NCBI GenBank assembly: GCA_029718625.1
Contig: CM056389.1
Span: 19,493,147-19,557,146 of the forward strand
Direction of reading: 5' to 3'
DNA from: Synaphobranchus kaupii
Taxonomy: Eukaryota; Chordata; Actinopteri; Anguilliformes; Synaphobranchidae
DNA: 64,000 nt
Both the position numbers and the translations under genes were made by a program. The notes below the pieces were generated by a model. The model saw only the letters and a list, made by a program, of their open reading frames with translations, searched no databases and was not told the DNA's origin. This document shows positions 60,481 to 64,000 of the stretch, in pieces; the first letter of the stretch is position 1; each line of letters opens with the position of its first letter.

Positions 60481-62433
60481 TAAAAACAGTGGTGAGATGT
60501 ATACATATCTGTGTTGCTGAATGTATACAGTATGAATAAAGTGTTATCCTTTTTTTATACAGCTAGGTAATTTTCTGAAGCGTTTCCGGGTACTCAGTAC
60601 TCAGCCCGTGGCTGAAGATCAGAACACAAACCCATGTGCCACAAAGACGATGCGACTCATCTTCGAACTTCATTTACTTTATATGTACTCAGAAAAGCAG
60701 ACCACCACCCTATTTCAGCCAAGAGTCCCAATAACACATTCCCCAATTCCTCCTCCAGTCATTATTTGAATTTAATCAAAATACATACACATATAATTCA
60801 TATATTCATATATAATATAACTCACAACAAGTAAAATTACTTCAGGGCTAATGAATGCATGTTATAATCCAACAAATGCATACATTTTCTATAAATTCTC
60901 TAAAGGCTGTGATAAGATTACCAGATAAGGCTCAAAAAGCCAGAGAAACAGAGAGAGACCAGCGTGGTCACCTTTTGCAAGGGCATCTAAGGGGGTCGTC
61001 CCTCTGAAAGTGAGGCACGCTCGGTCAGAGCACAGCTCGGTTTTCCGCAGCTGCCTAATTTAGCCGCTGAGTGAATGGGTCCTTCTCAGGAGATAATTAG
61101 CGCAGGCAGCGCTGAGGTCAACTACTACCCTGACCCCGTTCCCGGGAGGAGACCTTAAAATAAAAAAGGGTCAAATGAAGAACAAACGAAGGATGGATGG
61201 GAAGGAAAAGCGAAAGAGGCAGAATAATGACACTCACCCATCACCATTATTTCTGCCATATAACATCATTCATCCAATCAGAGTAGCCTACAAACACACT
61301 ATTAAAAATCTGAAATAATATGGGCAGTAACACACTATTAAAGATCAGAAATAATGTGGATAGTGCTATTCATAAGGCGCCACACAGACCAGACATAGAA
61401 ACATTAAGACATGACTTTTAAAGGGTAGATTTATGTGGGCTTCCTCCCACAGCACTAATGGTTAGTTATCACAGGCAAGGGACTACACTACCCAGAATTC
61501 AGCGCAGAGGTTTATCTCTTCCATCACATCACCAAAGAAGACATGACCCACTTTGTACTGCCAGCACTTGACTGCCTGCACTATTCTGTGGAAGTATACT
61601 TCACATGCTAAAGTCTGCTACATGTAAAGGACATCTAATCATATGCCAAGAAAAGACATACTCTGAAACCCATCTTTATTTACAAAGTGAGTATATTTGT
61701 GGTTAGAAGCTCCAGTAAATCTTTCAGGAAGTGAATGGCCTCCTCTGACATGTCTTGTCACACGGTGCCCTTGAACCACTGGTAGAGGTCAGAGGTTATT
61801 GGTGTAGCAGAGAAAGAGCTGTAAAAAAATCAGTCAGTCCATCATATTTAAAAATTGGACGCTCAATTTTCAACTTGATTCAACAATGAAGAGCTACAAT
61901 CAACAGACTCGGTCACTTTGGTCAAAGCAGTCAGAATACCCTCTCACAGCTAACCCCAAACAGGAAATATGGTGATGTGCTTTTCTCTAACAGAGTTAAA
62001 AAGACAGAGAAAAACAAGCAAAATGGGTATTTTTGTAGAATTTTCAGCCATGTAATAAGTAAGCCCATATAACAGGCTGGGAGAGCTGGGCTCAGATTTG
62101 TCAGGAGATATTTGGCACGGCGGCGGTTTGGTCTGGTCTGTTCTGGACTTTCTCAGGATAAACCTGACAGCCCAGTAAAGATGTCAAAGATCTGAGTTAT
62201 ATCCAGAAGCTGCTGGTCTTGAGGTGTCTGTACAAGCTTTTCGGTGTGTCTTGCATCTGCCACTTGCAAGGAGTGAAAATGTCATTTTGCGTTGGACCCG
62301 TCATTTTCAGGAACGTTATCATCCTGCCAACTTAACCCACTTTAAAACAGAACTAATCCAATGTTTGTGTTGTGTACCAATAGTTGCAATATTTTTAGCA
62401 TGGAGAAAAAGAGTACTGTGTCTGTGATTTACT

Positions 62434-62440
<7 letters not shown>
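60481..62440. other. nbea intron or upstream DNA
   Basis: No exon was seen. The segment at about 60960-61140 (GCTGCCTAATTTAGCCGCTG, GAGATAATTAGCGCAGGCAG) is free of repeats and enhancer-like in texture. Confidence 0.35.
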
Positions 62441-62445
<5 letters not shown>

Positions 62446-62482
<37 letters not shown>

Positions 62483-62483
62483 A

Positions 62484-62544
<61 letters not shown>

Positions 62545-62600
62545 ATGTGAGTGAGTGTGTGTGTGTGTGTGTGTGTGTGAGTGTGTGTGAGAGAGAGAGT

Positions 62601-62643
<43 letters not shown>

Positions 62644-62710
62644 AGTGTGTGTGCGCGTGTGTATGTGTATGCGTGTGTGTGTGTGTGAGAGAGAGAGTGT
62701 GTGTGAGAGA

Positions 62711-62741
<31 letters not shown>

Positions 62742-62745
62742 TGTC
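62446..62745. repeat. Long compound (TG)n microsatellite
   Basis: About 300 bp of TG repeats with GA, CG and TATG interruptions. It ends abruptly where LINE coding sequence begins at about 62749. Confidence 0.95.
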
Positions 62746-62748
62746 TAT

Positions 62749-64000
62749 ATCTGCTGAGCTCCTTCCATATCTGTCCTCCATTATTAACACTTCCCTAATC
62801 TGTGGCCATGTTCCTGCTGCCTTTAAAACTGCCCGTGTAACCCCACTCCTTAAAAAACCTAGCTTAGATCCCGCTGATGTCAGGAACTACCGTCCTGTAT
62901 CTCTCTTGCCCTTCCTGTCCAAAACAATTGAACGTGCTGTCCTTAACCAACTGTCTGTTTTTCTCCACCAGAACAACCTGCTTGACCCGCATCAGTCTGG
63001 CTTCAGAACCGGCCATTCGACTGAAACTGCTCTCCTGGCTGTGACTGAGGCACTCGCCACTGCTAGAGCCTCCTCCCTCTCCTCTGTTCTGATTCTCCTT
63101 GACCTGTCTGCGGCATTCGACACGGTCAACCACAAACTCCTGATCTCCACACTCGCTGAGATGGGCATTTCTGGAGCTGCCCTCTCTTGGTTTGTATCGT
63201 ATCTCACTGATAGATCCTACCAAGTCTCCTGGAAGGGTTCCGTCTCTGCTCCCCATCCCGTCTACGTGAGTCCCGCAGGGATCTTTACTGGGTCCTCTGC
63301 TGTTCTCTATGTATACTTAGTCTCTTGGCTCAGTAATCCATTCACATGGCTTCTCATACCATAGCTATGCTGACGATACTCAACTCTTCCTCTCTTTCCC
63401 TCCCTCTACCCCACAGGTTAAGGAGAGGATATCTGCTTGTCTGACTGACATCTCTGAGTGGATGGCTACCCATCACCTGAAGCTCAACCTTGACAAGACA
63501 GAGCTCCTCTTCATGCCATACAAGACCTCCCCACTACATGACCTCTCCATCACCGTTGATGGGACCGTGGTGGCTGCCTCCCGCTCTGCAAGGAACCTGG
63601 GGGTGGTCCTGGACGACCGGCTGGACTTCAAAGAGCACATCAGGGCGACGGCACGGTCCTGCAGGTTCCTCCTGTACAACATCAGGAGGATTCGACCGTA
63701 CCTGACCACCTACTCCACCCAGCTTCTTGTCCAGACCATGGTCACCTCACGCCTGGACTGCTGCAACTCCCTGCTCGCAAGCCTACCGGCCTGCGCCATT
63801 CTGCCTCTTCAACTGATCCAGAATGCAGCTGCCCGGCTTGTGTTCAACCTCCCGAAATTTTCCCATGTAACCCCCCTGCTGAGGTCTCTCCACTGGCTGC
63901 CAGTTGCAGCCAGGATCAGGTTCAAAGTTCTGACCCTGGCCAACACTGCAGCCAATAGGACAGGCCCCGCCTACCTGCAGGACTTAATCCAGAACTATGT
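62749..64000 (+). pseudogene. L2/CR1-type LINE ORF2 (reverse transcriptase), 5'-truncated and frameshifted, runs off the window
   Basis: The plus strand encodes a non-LTR reverse transcriptase without its 5' part. The reading starts [19 protein letters not shown] and has [19 protein letters not shown], the catalytic motif [14 protein letters not shown], then [12 protein letters not shown]. Near 63260 the frame shifts. In the new frame [13 protein letters not shown], the catalytic motif C SYADDTQLFLSF, HHLKLNLDKTELL and NLGVVLDDRLDFKEH follow to the window edge (PAYLQDLIQNYV). Two in-frame stops lie between 63260 and 63310. The apurinic endonuclease domain is missing, so the copy is dead. RT motif order and the LNLDKTE and LGV boxes place it in the L2/CR1 group. 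Confidence 0.85.

Noticed and set aside
62395..62790. 131-codon minus-strand frame of Thr-His repeats
   Set aside because: It is the reverse reading of the (TG)n microsatellite.

Overview
This is a nuclear DNA window from a teleost fish. Coding exons for three vertebrate neurodevelopmental genes are split by GT-AG introns. The rest is AT-rich non-coding DNA full of CA/TG microsatellites, minisatellites, tRNA-derived SINEs carrying the fish-type tail GCGTCTGCTAAAT, L2/CR1-type LINE remnants, and Tc1/mariner, hAT and MITE-like DNA transposons. The species cannot be fixed from the sequence.

Layout. 1-18.3 kb: no host gene seen. It holds an intact Tc1-like transposon (2.1-3.6 kb), a 226-bp triplication (5.8-6.4 kb), a hAT-like element with a clean 8-bp target duplication (9.4-10.7 kb), and two TA-targeting transposons nested in each other (12.7-14.9 kb). 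18.3-24.2 kb, minus strand: the last seven coding exons of dclk1 (kinase domain from the DFG exon to the stop codon). 24.5-28.6 kb: an array of roughly 170-bp tandem repeats that runs into a gap of exactly 500 N (28649-29148). 29.1-64 kb: the neurobeachin (nbea) locus on the minus strand. Six coding exons between 31.3 and 55.6 kb cover the segment before the PH domain, the PH domain, and the first residues of BEACH. The single-exon gene mab21l1 lies on the plus strand in an nbea intron (42646-43725). This nesting is the known vertebrate arrangement. The right end carries a degraded, 5'-truncated L2/CR1-type LINE.

Main points. (1) At the 500-N gap, a dclk1 that lacks its 5' exons meets an nbea that lacks its 3' exons, both on the same strand. 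In human the two genes are convergent neighbours. One inversion with breakpoints inside both genes, either a scaffolding error or a real rearrangement, explains the layout and predicts what should lie to the left of the window. (2) One nbea PH-domain exon carries a one-base insertion in a G run, most simply an assembly error. (3) Simple repeats have invaded splice sites: a dclk1 donor is copied three times downstream, and several 3' splice sites use microsatellites or homopolymers as pyrimidine tracts.

I found no previously undescribed protein system. The unusual content is structural: the misjoined or inverted locus, the satellite-like array with a palindrome in most units, nested transposons, and repeats at splice sites. 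All calls come from reading the sequence and remembered family features; no search was run.
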